Below, one piece after another: positions 17,306 through 25,786 of a stretch of DNA of 64,000 bases; position 1 is the first letter of the stretch, and each line of letters begins with the position of its first letter. Origin of the DNA: Arthrobacter pascens (GTDB lineage: Bacteria > Actinomycetota > Actinomycetes > Actinomycetales > Micrococcaceae); the NCBI RefSeq assembly GCF_030815585.1, contig NZ_JAUSWY010000001.1, positions 1,054,001-1,118,000 of the forward strand, given 5' to 3'. The position numbers and the translations under genes were made by a program. Under the pieces are notes generated by a model, which was given only the letters and a program-made list of their open reading frames with translations, was not told where the DNA came from and did no database searches.

Positions 17306-19012
17306 ATGACAACGTCAGACATTCGTATCAATGAGGCCGGGCGAACGGAACCGACGCCGCTCCTGGAAATCCGCGACCTGGCCATTACCTTCAAAACGGG
17401 CAGCGGGGAGGTCCGTGCTGTCCGGAACGCGCATCTCAGCATCATGCCCGGTGAGACCGTAGCCATTGTGGGGGAGTCGGGGTCGGGTAAATCGACCACA
17501 GCCCTCGCAGCAATCGGCCTGCTGCCCCCCAACGGACGGGTGTCGGGGGGACAGATCCTGCTCGATGGCGAAGACATCGCGCAGGCAACCGAAAAGCGAA
17601 TGATAGAACTTCGCGGCAACACGATTGGCATGGTTCCGCAGGATCCAATGTCCAACCTGAACCCGGTGTGGAAGATCGGCTACCAGGTCCGCGAGACATT
17701 GCGGGCCAACGGAAGGCCAGACGGTCCTGACGACGTGGCAACCGTGCTGGCCCAGGCAGGGCTGCCGGACGCGCATCGGCGGGCAAAGCAATATCCGCAC
17801 GAGTTTTCCGGCGGTATGCGCCAGCGTGCGCTGATCGCCATCGGACTCTCGTGCCAGCCGCGGCTGCTGATTGCTGACGAGCCGACATCGGCGCTGGATG
17901 TGACCGTACAGCGGCAGATCCTGGACCACCTGGACACGATGACTTCGGAACTCGGAACGGCCGTGCTGCTTATTACCCATGATTTGGGACTGGCAGCGGA
18001 GCGTGCGGACAAGGTAGTGGTCATGTACCAGGGGCAGGTGGTCGAAGCCGGCCCCTCCTTGGATCTCCTGCAGTATCCGCAGCACCCGTACACAAGGCGC
18101 CTCGTCGAATCAGCGCCGTCGCTTGCCAGCCGGCGGATCCAGGCGGCGAAAGAACTTGGGGTTGAGGCGACGGATCTCCTGGCGCCGGCCGCAGAAGCGG
18201 CGGCAAAGGACCATGTCCTGCAGATCCGGGACCTGCGCAAGGTCTACAAACTGCGTCAGGGTATCGGAAAATCTGCGGATTTTGCCGCCGTCGACGGCGT
18301 GAGCTTCGACGTCACGAGAGGCACTACGACTGCGATCGTGGGGGAGTCCGGTTCCGGCAAATCCACTGTTGCCAAGATGGTGCTGCAGCTTGAAAAGCCC
18401 ACTGATGGCACTATCCTGTTTGACGGCGTCGATACCTCGCTGTTGAAGGGGACGGAGCTCTTCAAGTTCCGTAGGCGCGTGCAGCCCATCTTCCAGGATC
18501 CGTACGGTTCGCTTGATCCGATGTACAACATATACCGGACCATCGAAGAGCCCCTTCGGGTTCACAAGATCGGAGATAAGGCCAGCCGGGAAAAGAAGGT
18601 CCGCGAGCTCCTGAACCAGGTGGCGCTGCCGCAGTCCAGCATGCAGCGCTTCCCGAATGAACTTTCGGGAGGCCAGCGACAACGTGTAGCCATTGCGCGT
18701 GCGCTGGCTCTCGACCCGGAAGTGATTATCTGCGACGAGGCGGTGTCCGCGCTGGACGTTTTGGTCCAGGCGCAGGTACTCAATCTCCTGGCCGACCTCC
18801 AGTCCAACCTGGGGCTCACCTACCTTTTCATCACCCATGACCTTGCAGTCGTCCGGCAAATTGCCGATCACGTCTGCGTCATGGAGAAGGGGCAACTGGT
18901 GGAGACCGGATCCACGGATGATGTCTTCGATTCGCCGCAGCAGGAATACACCAAGGCCCTGCTCAACGCCATCCCCGGGGCGCGCCTGACGCTTCCCCCG
19001 GAGGTGGCCTGA
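17306..19012 (+). CDS. oppDF: Double ABC ATPase (OppD-OppF fusion)
   Basis: 568 residues containing two complete ATPase cassettes. Cassette 1: Walker A GESGSGKSTT, signature FSGGMRQRALIA, Walker [13 protein letters not shown]. Cassette 2: Walker A GESGSGKSTV, signature LSGGQRQRVAIA, Walker B VIICDEAVSALD. Each has the peptide-transporter extension (PYTRRLVESAP; EYTKALLNAIPG). One polypeptide therefore supplies both nucleotide-binding sites. The ATG at 17306 is preferred over 17291 because GAGGG lies at the right distance; 17291 would overlap the previous stop. It is the last gene of the importer, followed by a hairpin. Confidence 0.94.
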   Translation: MTTSDIRINEAGRTEPTPLLEIRDLAITFKTGSGEVRAVRNAHLSIMPGETVAIVGESGSGKSTTALAAIGLLPPNGRVSGGQILLDGEDIAQATEKRMIELRGNTIGMVPQDPMSNLNPVWKIGYQVRETLRANGRPDGPDDVATVLAQAGLPDAHRRAKQYPHEFSGGMRQRALIAIGLSCQPRLLIADEPTSALDVTVQRQILDHLDTMTSELGTAVLLITHDLGLAAERADKVVVMYQGQVVEAGPSLDLLQYPQHPYTRRLVESAPSLASRRIQAAKELGVEATDLLAPAAEAAAKDHVLQIRDLRKVYKLRQGIGKSADFAAVDGVSFDVTRGTTTAIVGESGSGKSTVAKMVLQLEKPTDGTILFDGVDTSLLKGTELFKFRRRVQPIFQDPYGSLDPMYNIYRTIEEPLRVHKIGDKASREKKVRELLNQVALPQSSMQRFPNELSGGQRQRVAIARALALDPEVIICDEAVSALDVLVQAQVLNLLADLQSNLGLTYLFITHDLAVVRQIADHVCVMEKGQLVETGSTDDVFDSPQQEYTKALLNAIPGARLTLPPEVA

Positions 19013-19062
19013 CAACAGGACCCGAAGTTGAAGAAGCTGGACAGGAAAAGCTGAACTGCAGT

Positions 19063-19092
19063 GGAGCCGGTGCCCGGAAGGGCGCCGGCTCC
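19063..19092. terminator. Hairpin terminator between convergent genes
   Basis: 13-bp arms, GGAGCCGGTGCCC (19063-19075) and GGGCGCCGGCTCC (19080-19092), one G-U pair, 4-base loop GGAA, followed by TTCT. It lies between oppDF and the convergent GDSL gene and can serve both. Confidence 0.75.
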
Positions 19093-19107
19093 TTCTGGCT
19101 TAACGGG

Positions 19108-19956
19108 CTATTCAGTCTCCGGGCCATCGGTCGCTGATGCTTTCAGCGAACCGGGCGTACCGCCAGGCTGCGCTTCGAGCTGCAGCTGCCGCAGCCGGCG
19201 TTCGAGCAGGGCGCCGAGCGAGCTGCGGCCGGCTGCGTTCATATGGACGGCGTCGTCGAGGTTCTTGGCCAGGCCGTACTTGGTCAGCCAGTCGCCCACC
19301 GCCACAAAGGGCATGCCATGCTTGGCCGCCACGGTCCCCAGGAGCGCGTCCACCTGGCTGCGGCGGCCACCGCCGTAATTGGCACCGCGTGCCAGCGTAC
19401 CGATCATGGCCATCCGCGCGCCCGGGTAGCGCTCCTGGAGGACGGCGATCAGGCGGTCCGCATTCGCAACGATCTGTGCGTCGGTGGCACCTTGCGCCGC
19501 GTCGTTACCGCCGCCCTGGATAACGATCAGCGGGGGAGTCCCATGGGGAAGCTTCCAGTCACCCCGGTGCAGGGCGTCGATGTAGTTCCCGGTCTTGCCA
19601 TTGGCAGCCACGAAGCCGGTTCCGCCGCGCCCGCAGAAATGAACCTTGTAGCCGACTGCGGCCAGGCCAAGCCGCGGCCAGCCGTCCGACGGTTCGGACT
19701 GCGAATCACCTATGAGGAGGGCGGTGTTCCCGATGTCCGGCACCACCACCTCGTCGCGGCCGCTTGCCGGGTTGCGGTAGAGGGAACCTGCCGGAAGTGT
19801 GGCAGGGTCAACGTCGCGCGCCAGATACTTCCCTGCCGCAGGCTTCCCCACTTCGGACGCAGCAGGTGGTTCTTGGGCCTGCCCGCAGCCGCTCAGGAGG
19901 ACGCCGACGGCGATTCCAGATGCGACAAAGCGGGACAGAGCCGAGGCTTTTCGCAT
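19108..19956 (-). CDS. SGNH/GDSL-family hydrolase, lipoprotein
   Basis: 282 residues from MRKASALS, with GGAGAA upstream. The signal peptide ends in LLSGC (lipid-modified Cys24), so the enzyme faces outward on the membrane. SGNH landmarks: block I IGDSQS with nucleophile Ser85, a glycine-rich GRGGTGF, block III VIQGGGNDAAQ, and block V DDAVHMNAAGR carrying the catalytic Asp and His. Likely an esterase, possibly a deacetylase acting on cell-wall glycans or lipids; substrate unknown. The promoter upstream has an unusual layout (see 19981-20012). Confidence 0.88.
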   Translation of the reverse strand: MRKASALSRFVASGIAVGVLLSGCGQAQEPPAASEVGKPAAGKYLARDVDPATLPAGSLYRNPASGRDEVVVPDIGNTALLIGDSQSEPSDGWPRLGLAAVGYKVHFCGRGGTGFVAANGKTGNYIDALHRGDWKLPHGTPPLIVIQGGGNDAAQGATDAQIVANADRLIAVLQERYPGARMAMIGTLARGANYGGGRRSQVDALLGTVAAKHGMPFVAVGDWLTKYGLAKNLDDAVHMNAAGRSSLGALLERRLRQLQLEAQPGGTPGSLKASATDGPETE

Positions 19957-19980
19957 CAGTTGTTCTCCGGGCTGGCTTGA

Positions 19981-20012
19981 AGTATCACAGCCATGATGGG
20001 CCATCAAGTCAA
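19981..20012 (-). promoter_or_regulatory. Candidate long-spacer promoter with internal palindrome (GDSL gene)
   Basis: On the minus strand TTGACT (20012-20007) and GATACT (19986-19981) are separated by 20 bases. The spacer begins with the perfect palindrome TGATGG-G-CCATCA (19994-20006). A long spacer holding an operator is the arrangement seen at MerR-family promoters. No MerR-type regulator gene is in the window. Confidence 0.4.
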
Positions 20013-20228
20013 GAATATCCAGTGAGTTTGCTCACAGCCCAAACGGGTCCGGACCTGAATCCGCGCCGGCGCGGAACGCCGCCAATCTTTTGATTTTTAG
20101 GCCAATAAATGGCTCAGCGGCTAGACTGGGGGAAGGTGCCCTGTGCTAAGGGACTAATCCGTCGTGCGTTCCAGTTGGAAATGTCGCGATACAACAGCTG
20201 ACTTCACCACTGAATCGAGCCATTACGC

Positions 20229-22157
20229 ATGTCTGAAACCACCACCAACACCGCGGTAGCCACTGCATCGCGCAGTGACCTGCGCAACGTCGCGATCGTG
20301 GCCCACGTTGACCACGGCAAGACCACGCTGGTCGACGCCATGCTCAAGCAGACCAACTCCTTTGCCGAGCACAACCACCTCGAGGACCGTGTGATGGACT
20401 CCGGTGACCTGGAGCGTGAAAAGGGCATCACCATCCTGGCCAAGAACACCACCGTGGCCTACAACGGACCGTCTTCCCATGGCGAGACCATCACCATCAA
20501 CGTGATCGACACCCCCGGCCACGCCGACTTCGGTGGCGAGGTGGAGCGCGGCCTGTCCATGGTGGACGGCGTTGTGCTGCTGGTTGACGCTTCCGAGGGC
20601 CCGCTGCCCCAGACCCGCTTTGTGCTGCGCAAGGCCCTGGCCGCGCACCTGCCGGTCATCCTGCTGGTGAACAAGACCGACCGCCCTGACGCACGCATCG
20701 AGGAAGTCGTCCACGAGTCCATGGACCTCCTGCTGGGCCTCGCCTCGGACCTTGCGGATGAGGTTCCGGACCTGGATCTGGACAAGATCCTCAACGTTCC
20801 CGTGGTGTATGCCGCAGCGAAGGTAGGCCGTGCCTCCCTCGAGCAGCCCGCCGACGGATCCGCACCGGAGAACGAGGACCTGGAGCCGCTGTTCCAGACC
20901 ATCATCGAACACATCCCGGCGCCCACCTACAACCCGAACGGCGTCCTGCAGGCACACGTCACCAACCTGGATGCCTCACCGTTCCTGGGCCGCCTTGCCC
21001 TGCTGCGTATCTACAACGGCACCCTGCGCAAGGGCCAGACCGTCGCCTGGGCACGCGCCAATGGTGAGCTCAAGAACGTCAAGATCACTGAGCTCCTGGC
21101 CACCAAGGCACTGGACCGTGTTCCGACCGAGTCCGCCGGACCGGGCGAAATCGTGGCTGTCGCCGGAATCGAGGAGATCACCATCGGTGAGACCCTGACC
21201 GACGCCGACAACCCGCAGCCGCTGCCGCTCATCACCGTGGACGATCCCGCGATCTCCATGACCATCGGTATCAACACCTCGCCGCTGGCCGGCAAGGTCA
21301 AGGGCGCCAAGGTCACGGCCCGCCAGGTGAAGGACCGCCTGGACAAGGAACTGATCGGCAACGTCTCCATCAGGGTTCTCCCCACCGAGCGTCCCGACGC
21401 CTGGGAAGTCCAGGGCCGTGGCGAGCTCGCGCTGGCCATCCTCGTTGAGCAGATGCGCCGTGAAGGCTTCGAACTGACCGTCGGCAAGCCGCAGGTTGTC
21501 ACCAGGACCGTCGACGGCAAGATCCACGAGCCGATGGAACACATGACCATCGACGTGCCGGAGGAGTACCTCGGTGCCGTCACGCAGCTCATGGCCGCCC
21601 GCAAGGGCCGCATGACCAACATGGCCAACCACGGTACCGGCTGGTGCCGCATGGAATTCATCGTTCCGGCCCGTGGCCTGATCGGTTTCCGGACGAAGTT
21701 CCTCACGGACACCCGTGGCGCGGGCATCGCAGCCTCCATCTCGGAGGGCTACGAGCCCTGGGCCGGCCCCATCGAGTACCGCACCAACGGTTCCATGATC
21801 GCCGACCGCGCCGGTGTTGTGACGCCGTTCGCCATGATCAACCTGCAGGAACGTGGATCCTTCTTCGTCAGGCCCACGTCCGAGGTCTACGAAGGCCAGA
21901 TCGTCGGCGAGAACTCCCGCGCCGACGACATGGATGTGAACATCACCAAGGAAAAGAAGCTCACCAACATGCGTGCTGCTTCCTCCGACACCTTCGAGAA
22001 CTTGACGCCGCCGCGCGACCTGACCCTCGAAGAGTCCCTCGAATTCGCCCGCGAGGACGAGTGTGTTGAGGTGACCCCGGAATCCATCCGCATCCGCAAG
22101 GTCATCCTGGACAGCAACGAGCGTTCCAAGGCCAACCGCGCCCGCGCCAAGGTCTAG
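20229..22157 (+). CDS. typA: GTP-binding translation factor TypA/BipA
   Basis: 642 residues, full length for this ribosome-binding, EF-G-like GTPase linked to stress and low-temperature ribosome assembly. G1 is AHVDHGKTT (about residues 25-33), G3 DTPGHADFGGEVERG, G4 NKTDRPDA. The BipA-specific C-terminal domain is present (ANHGTGWCRMEF, RGLIGFRTKFLTDTRG, NMRAASSD). Codon use is strongly biased to highly expressed types. The roughly 100-base leader carries no clear ribosome site at the ATG, and TAGACT at 20122 may be its -10 box. Two hairpins follow the stop. Confidence 0.97.
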   Translation: MSETTTNTAVATASRSDLRNVAIVAHVDHGKTTLVDAMLKQTNSFAEHNHLEDRVMDSGDLEREKGITILAKNTTVAYNGPSSHGETITINVIDTPGHADFGGEVERGLSMVDGVVLLVDASEGPLPQTRFVLRKALAAHLPVILLVNKTDRPDARIEEVVHESMDLLLGLASDLADEVPDLDLDKILNVPVVYAAAKVGRASLEQPADGSAPENEDLEPLFQTIIEHIPAPTYNPNGVLQAHVTNLDASPFLGRLALLRIYNGTLRKGQTVAWARANGELKNVKITELLATKALDRVPTESAGPGEIVAVAGIEEITIGETLTDADNPQPLPLITVDDPAISMTIGINTSPLAGKVKGAKVTARQVKDRLDKELIGNVSIRVLPTERPDAWEVQGRGELALAILVEQMRREGFELTVGKPQVVTRTVDGKIHEPMEHMTIDVPEEYLGAVTQLMAARKGRMTNMANHGTGWCRMEFIVPARGLIGFRTKFLTDTRGAGIAASISEGYEPWAGPIEYRTNGSMIADRAGVVTPFAMINLQERGSFFVRPTSEVYEGQIVGENSRADDMDVNITKEKKLTNMRAASSDTFENLTPPRDLTLEESLEFAREDECVEVTPESIRIRKVILDSNERSKANRARAKV

Positions 22158-22162
22158 TCGAG

Positions 22163-22217
22163 TTTTGTCCGGATAAAGGCACCGTAATGCGGTTTTGCAC
22201 GCTTTATCCGGACAAAA
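22163..22217. repeat. 16-bp perfect inverted repeat after typA
   Basis: Left arm 22163-22178 (TTTTGTCCGGATAAAG), right arm 22202-22217 (CTTTATCCGGACAAAA), loop of 23 bases. The arms begin with T and end with A, so the RNA hairpin would work on either strand. It lies upstream of a standard terminator (22232-22288), so the two are stacked. Confidence 0.8.
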
Positions 22218-22231
22218 ACTCCTAGGTGTTC

Positions 22232-22288
22232 AAAAGCTGCCGGTACGGCGGGTGGATTTCCGCCGTCGTGCCGGCAGCTTTTCTTTTC
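22232..22288 (+). terminator. Rho-independent terminator downstream of typA
   Basis: Stem AAAAGCTGCCGGTACGGCGG (22232-22251) pairs with 22260-22282 (a three-base bulge), loop about 8 bases, then CTTTTC. It also lies next to the end of the convergent small gene 22304-22558. Confidence 0.75.
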
Positions 22289-22303
22289 GCTAGCGGGAGC
22301 GCT

Positions 22304-22558
22304 TCAGCCCTTGTGGGGGCCGCGCGGCCGGCGCCGCTCCGGCGCGGGCGGCACTTCCTTAGCCGCCACCACCAGGTCCAGGGGAATTACGACGTCGGCC
22401 TGCCGGGTGCGGACGGTGCAGTCGTCGTCGTTTGTTCCCGCCAGAAACCCGAGCGCGTCGGTCAGCCCGCCGCCGTCGATCCGGTACCGGACCACCACTC
22501 GGGTTCCGGGGGCAGCGGCTGCCAGGAATTCCCGGGGCGAAGGCGCGGTCAGACTCAC
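22304..22558 (-). CDS. Small protein resembling the SH3-like N-terminal domain of actinobacterial GNAT proteins
   Basis: 84 residues from GTG. TAGTAT lies 6 bases before the start, indicating a leaderless mRNA. The core GTRVVVRYRIDGGGLTDALG, then CTVRTRQADVVIPLDLVVAAKEVPP resembles, from memory, the beta-barrel that precedes the acetyltransferase domain in some actinobacterial GNAT proteins. Here it stands alone with a basic proline-rich tail (APERRRPRGPHKG). No catalytic residues are visible, so a binding or regulatory role is possible. It is convergent with typA. Confidence 0.7.
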   Translation of the reverse strand: MSLTAPSPREFLAAAAPGTRVVVRYRIDGGGLTDALGFLAGTNDDDCTVRTRQADVVIPLDLVVAAKEVPPAPERRRPRGPHKG

Positions 22559-22693
22559 CAGTTCATACTAGGTGGCCCACTAGGTTCGCGGGAACGGGCT
22601 GGGAGATAATAGGCTCAGAAGTCAACAGTCCGGGCATAGTGCCGGATGCAAGATCCGGCGGGTCGCCGGAACCAACGTGGAGAGGCAAGGGAC

Positions 22694-23020
22694 GTGACGT
22701 ACGTAATCGCGCAGCCGTGTGTAGATGTCAAGGACAAGGCATGTATTGAGGAGTGCCCCGTCGACTGCATCTACGAGGGTGAGCGTTCGCTGTACATCCA
22801 TCCGGATGAGTGCGTCGATTGTGGTGCCTGTGAGCCTGTGTGCCCCGTTGAGGCCATCTACTACGAGGATGACACCCCTGACGAGTGGGCCGACTACTAC
22901 AAGGCCAACGTGGAATTCTTCGACGATCTGGGCTCCCCCGGGGGTGCCGCGAAGGTCGGCAACACGGGCAAGGACCACCCGATGATCGCGGCCCTGCCGC
23001 CGCAGAACCAAGACAACTGA
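22694..23020 (+). CDS. fdxA: Seven-iron ferredoxin
   Basis: 108 residues from GTG (VTYVIAQPCVDVKDKACIEE). Electron carrier with one [3Fe-4S] and one [4Fe-4S] centre. The first motif is C(9)VDVKDKACIEECPVDC and the second is CVDCGACEPVCP; the spacing fits the 7Fe FdxA/FdxC type. A long C-terminal extension (AIYYEDDTPDEWADYY onward) is usual. AGGCAAGGGA precedes the GTG. dapC starts 13 bases after the stop, the same pair as in mycobacteria (fdxC-dapC). GATAAT at 22605-22610 is the best -10 candidate. Confidence 0.94.
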   Translation: MTYVIAQPCVDVKDKACIEECPVDCIYEGERSLYIHPDECVDCGACEPVCPVEAIYYEDDTPDEWADYYKANVEFFDDLGSPGGAAKVGNTGKDHPMIAALPPQNQDN

Positions 23021-23033
23021 GCCGGGGGTCCCG

Positions 23034-24182
23034 GTGACCGCAGCGGTGAACAGCTTTGGCCTGAGCCTGCCCGACTACCCGTGGGAGGCCATGGCACCGT
23101 ATCTGGCAAAGGCTTCGGAGCACCCGGGCGGGGCCGTGAACCTGTCCATCGGCACACCGGTGGATCCCACCCCTGTACTGATCCAGGAGGCGCTCAAGGC
23201 TGCCGCGGATGCCCCGGGATACCCCACGGTCCACGGCACCATCCCGTTGCGGGAAGCGATCGCTGCCTGGTTCGAACGCCGCCGCGGTGTTCCAGGTCTG
23301 GATCCGAGAAACGTCATGCCCACAGTGGGTTCCAAGGAACTGGTGGCGTGGCTGCCGCTGCTGCTGGGGCTGAAGCCGGACGACGTCGTCGTCCGGCCTA
23401 AAGTTGCTTACCCCACCTATGACATCGGCGCCACCTTCGCCGGCGTTACGTCGGTGGCCACCGACCACCTTGACGAACTTGATGACGACACGCGTTCAAG
23501 GGTCCGTCTGGTCTGGGTGAATTCGCCCGGGAACCCCACCGGAAGCGTCAGGGACGTTGAATCACTCAAGTCCCTCGTGGCGCAGGCCAGGGAACTGGGG
23601 GCCGTGGTGGCGTCCGATGAATGCTATGCCGAACTGGGTTGGGGTACCTGGGACCTCCAGCGCGGCGGCGAGCCCGTGCCCAGCATCCTGGACCCCCGTG
23701 TTGCCGGCGGCTCACACAAGGGCCTGCTGGCCGTGTATTCGCTGAGCAAGCAGTCCAACCTTGCAGGCTACCGGGCCGCGTTCGTCGCCGGCGATCCCCG
23801 CATCATGGCGAACCTCGTCAACAGCCGCAAGCACGCTGGCATGATTGTGCCCTACCCCGTCCAGGAGGCAATGCGCGTGGCCTTGAGCGACGACACGCAT
23901 GTCCAGGCCCAGAAGGACCTCTACCGCAGCCGCAGGGAACGCCTCGTGCCGGCCCTGCAGCAGTTCGGACTGGACATCAAGGAGTCCGACGCCGGGCTGT
24001 ACCTCTGGTCCACCGCGGGCGAAAGCACCTGGGACACCGTGGCGCGCCTGGCAGACCGGGGAATCGTCGTGGGTCCGGGCGTCTTCTACGGTGAGGCAGG
24101 CAGCGGATTCGTGCGTGTTGCATTAACCGGAGCTGACGAACGGATCGACGCCGCGGTGTCGCGTCTGGCGACGGCTCCGTAA
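23034..24182 (+). CDS. dapC: Succinyldiaminopimelate transaminase
   Basis: 382 residues from GTG. PLP enzyme converting N-succinyl-2-amino-6-oxopimelate to N-succinyl-LL-DAP on the lysine/peptidoglycan route. Visible features: NSPGNPTGSV substrate loop, ASDECYAELGW with the conserved Asp and Tyr, PLP-binding Lys in SLSKQSNLAGYRAAF, and the C-terminal FVRVALTGADERIDAAV. Placement directly behind ferredoxin, with dapD and dapE in the same window, supports DapC over other class I aminotransferases. Confidence 0.9.
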   Translation: MTAAVNSFGLSLPDYPWEAMAPYLAKASEHPGGAVNLSIGTPVDPTPVLIQEALKAAADAPGYPTVHGTIPLREAIAAWFERRRGVPGLDPRNVMPTVGSKELVAWLPLLLGLKPDDVVVRPKVAYPTYDIGATFAGVTSVATDHLDELDDDTRSRVRLVWVNSPGNPTGSVRDVESLKSLVAQARELGAVVASDECYAELGWGTWDLQRGGEPVPSILDPRVAGGSHKGLLAVYSLSKQSNLAGYRAAFVAGDPRIMANLVNSRKHAGMIVPYPVQEAMRVALSDDTHVQAQKDLYRSRRERLVPALQQFGLDIKESDAGLYLWSTAGESTWDTVARLADRGIVVGPGVFYGEAGSGFVRVALTGADERIDAAVSRLATAP

Positions 24183-24188
24183 CAATCG

Positions 24189-24204
24189 TGTGACTCGCGC
24201 CACA
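24189..24204. promoter_or_regulatory. CRP/GlxR-like site upstream of gltA
   Basis: TGTGA-CTCGCG-CCACA, one mismatch from the palindrome TGTGA-N6-TCACA recognised by CRP-family regulators. It lies about 220 bases before the citrate synthase start. In Corynebacterium the CRP-type regulator GlxR is known to control gltA through such sites. Binding here is inferred. Confidence 0.4.
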
Positions 24205-24410
24205 ACATAGGCATTTTAGGGCACATAGGAGCGACGCGGATTAGTGACACCCGCCAAGGACCGGGTACTTTTTAAGTGACTATCAATGGTGGCTTTCTAC
24301 AAGAAGGCAGCCCGGGTGTTGGAATCCTGTGCTTACAGGGTCAGTGCGCGGCTCACCGGATGTTGGATCAAGCTTTCGACAGAGGCCCAGACGCCTCATG
24401 AGGAGACTCC

Positions 24411-25694
24411 ATGACTGAGACCAACAGCGCAACCCTGCTCCACGCAGGAGGCGAGCTAAAGCTCCCGCGCATCCAGGTTATTGAAGGAAACGAAGGCTAT
24501 GACGTTTCCAAGCTGCTGAAGCAGACGGGCGCAGTCACCTTTGACCCCGGCTTCATGAATACCGCAGCGACCACCTCGGCGATCACCTACATCGACGGTG
24601 ATGCGGGCATTCTGCGTTACCGCGGATACCCCATCGAGCAGTTGGCGCAGCACTCCAGCTTCCTCGAGGTTTCCTACCTGCTGATCTACGGCAACCTGCC
24701 GAGCCCCACCGAGCTGGAAGACTTCGACCAGAAGATCCGCCGTCACACGCTGCTGCACGAAGAGCTCAAGGGCTTCTTCAGCGGGTTCCCGCGGGATGCT
24801 CACCCGATGCCGGTACTGTCCTCAGCCGTGTCGGCGCTGTCCACGTTCTACCAGGATTCGCTGGACCCGTTCAATGCCGAGCAGGTGGAGGTCTCCACGA
24901 TCCGCCTGATGGCCAAGATGCCGGTCATCGCCGCCTATGCGCACAAGAAGTCCATCGGCCAGCCAATGCTGTACCCGGACAACTCCATGAACCTGGTGGA
25001 GAACTTCATGCGCCTGAGCTTCGGCCTTCCCGCCGAGCAGTATGAAGTGGATCCGGTCATCGCCAAGGCGCTGGACCTCCTGCTGATCCTGCACGCGGAC
25101 CACGAACAGAACTGTTCGACCTCCACGGTGCGCCTGGTGGGTTCCTCCAACGCGAACCTGTTCGCATCGGTCTCCGCCGGCATCAACGCGCTCTTCGGCC
25201 CGGCCCACGGCGGCGCCAACGAAGCCGTACTCAAGATGCTCCGCCAGATCCAGGCCGACGGCACCAAGCCGGAGGACTACATGGAGAAGGTCAAGAACAA
25301 GGAAGACGGCGTCCGCCTCATGGGCTTCGGGCACCGCGTCTACAAGAACTATGATCCCCGCGCCAAGATCGTCAAGGCCACGGCCCACGAGATCCTGAGC
25401 AAACTCGGCGGCAATGACGAACTGCTGGATATCGCCATGCGGCTTGAAGAGAAGGCCCTCAGCGATGACTACTTCATCCAGCGCAAGCTCTACCCGAACG
25501 TGGACTTCTACACCGGCCTCATCTACAAGGCCATGGGGTTCCCGGAGAAGATGTTCACGGTGCTCTTCGCCATCGGACGCCTGCCGGGCTGGATCGCCCA
25601 GTGGCGCGAGATGATCAGCGACCCGAACACCAAGATCGGGCGTCCGCGCCAGCTCTACATCGGTGAGCCGGAGCGCGATTACCCCGTCCGCTAG
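24411..25694 (+). CDS. gltA: Citrate synthase
   Basis: 427 residues, type II size. Condenses oxaloacetate and acetyl-CoA, the entry step of the TCA cycle. Active-site regions: LHADHEQNCSTSTVRLVGSS, GPAHGGANEAVLKML (His), and MGFGHRVYKNYDPRA, with the catalytic Asp in the PNVDFYTGLIYKAMGF region. GAGGAGACTCC before the ATG is a strong ribosome site. The 228-base upstream region has a CRP-like site and no small gene. A strong bidirectional terminator follows. No rival call is likely. Confidence 0.97.
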   Translation: MTETNSATLLHAGGELKLPRIQVIEGNEGYDVSKLLKQTGAVTFDPGFMNTAATTSAITYIDGDAGILRYRGYPIEQLAQHSSFLEVSYLLIYGNLPSPTELEDFDQKIRRHTLLHEELKGFFSGFPRDAHPMPVLSSAVSALSTFYQDSLDPFNAEQVEVSTIRLMAKMPVIAAYAHKKSIGQPMLYPDNSMNLVENFMRLSFGLPAEQYEVDPVIAKALDLLLILHADHEQNCSTSTVRLVGSSNANLFASVSAGINALFGPAHGGANEAVLKMLRQIQADGTKPEDYMEKVKNKEDGVRLMGFGHRVYKNYDPRAKIVKATAHEILSKLGGNDELLDIAMRLEEKALSDDYFIQRKLYPNVDFYTGLIYKAMGFPEKMFTVLFAIGRLPGWIAQWREMISDPNTKIGRPRQLYIGEPERDYPVR

Positions 25695-25720
25695 GGCCCC
25701 AGACTGATACCAACTGAATT

Positions 25721-25766
25721 AACGACGGCGGCCGCTCACCTGCGAAGGTGGGCGGCCGCCGTCGTT
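25721..25766. terminator. Bidirectional terminator between gltA and galE
   Basis: 21-bp arms (25721-25741 and 25746-25766) with one G-U pair and a GCGA loop. GC-rich core flanked by AA on the left and TT on the right, between two convergent genes. Confidence 0.85.
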
Positions 25767-25786
25767 CGCCTGCCGAGCAATGGATG

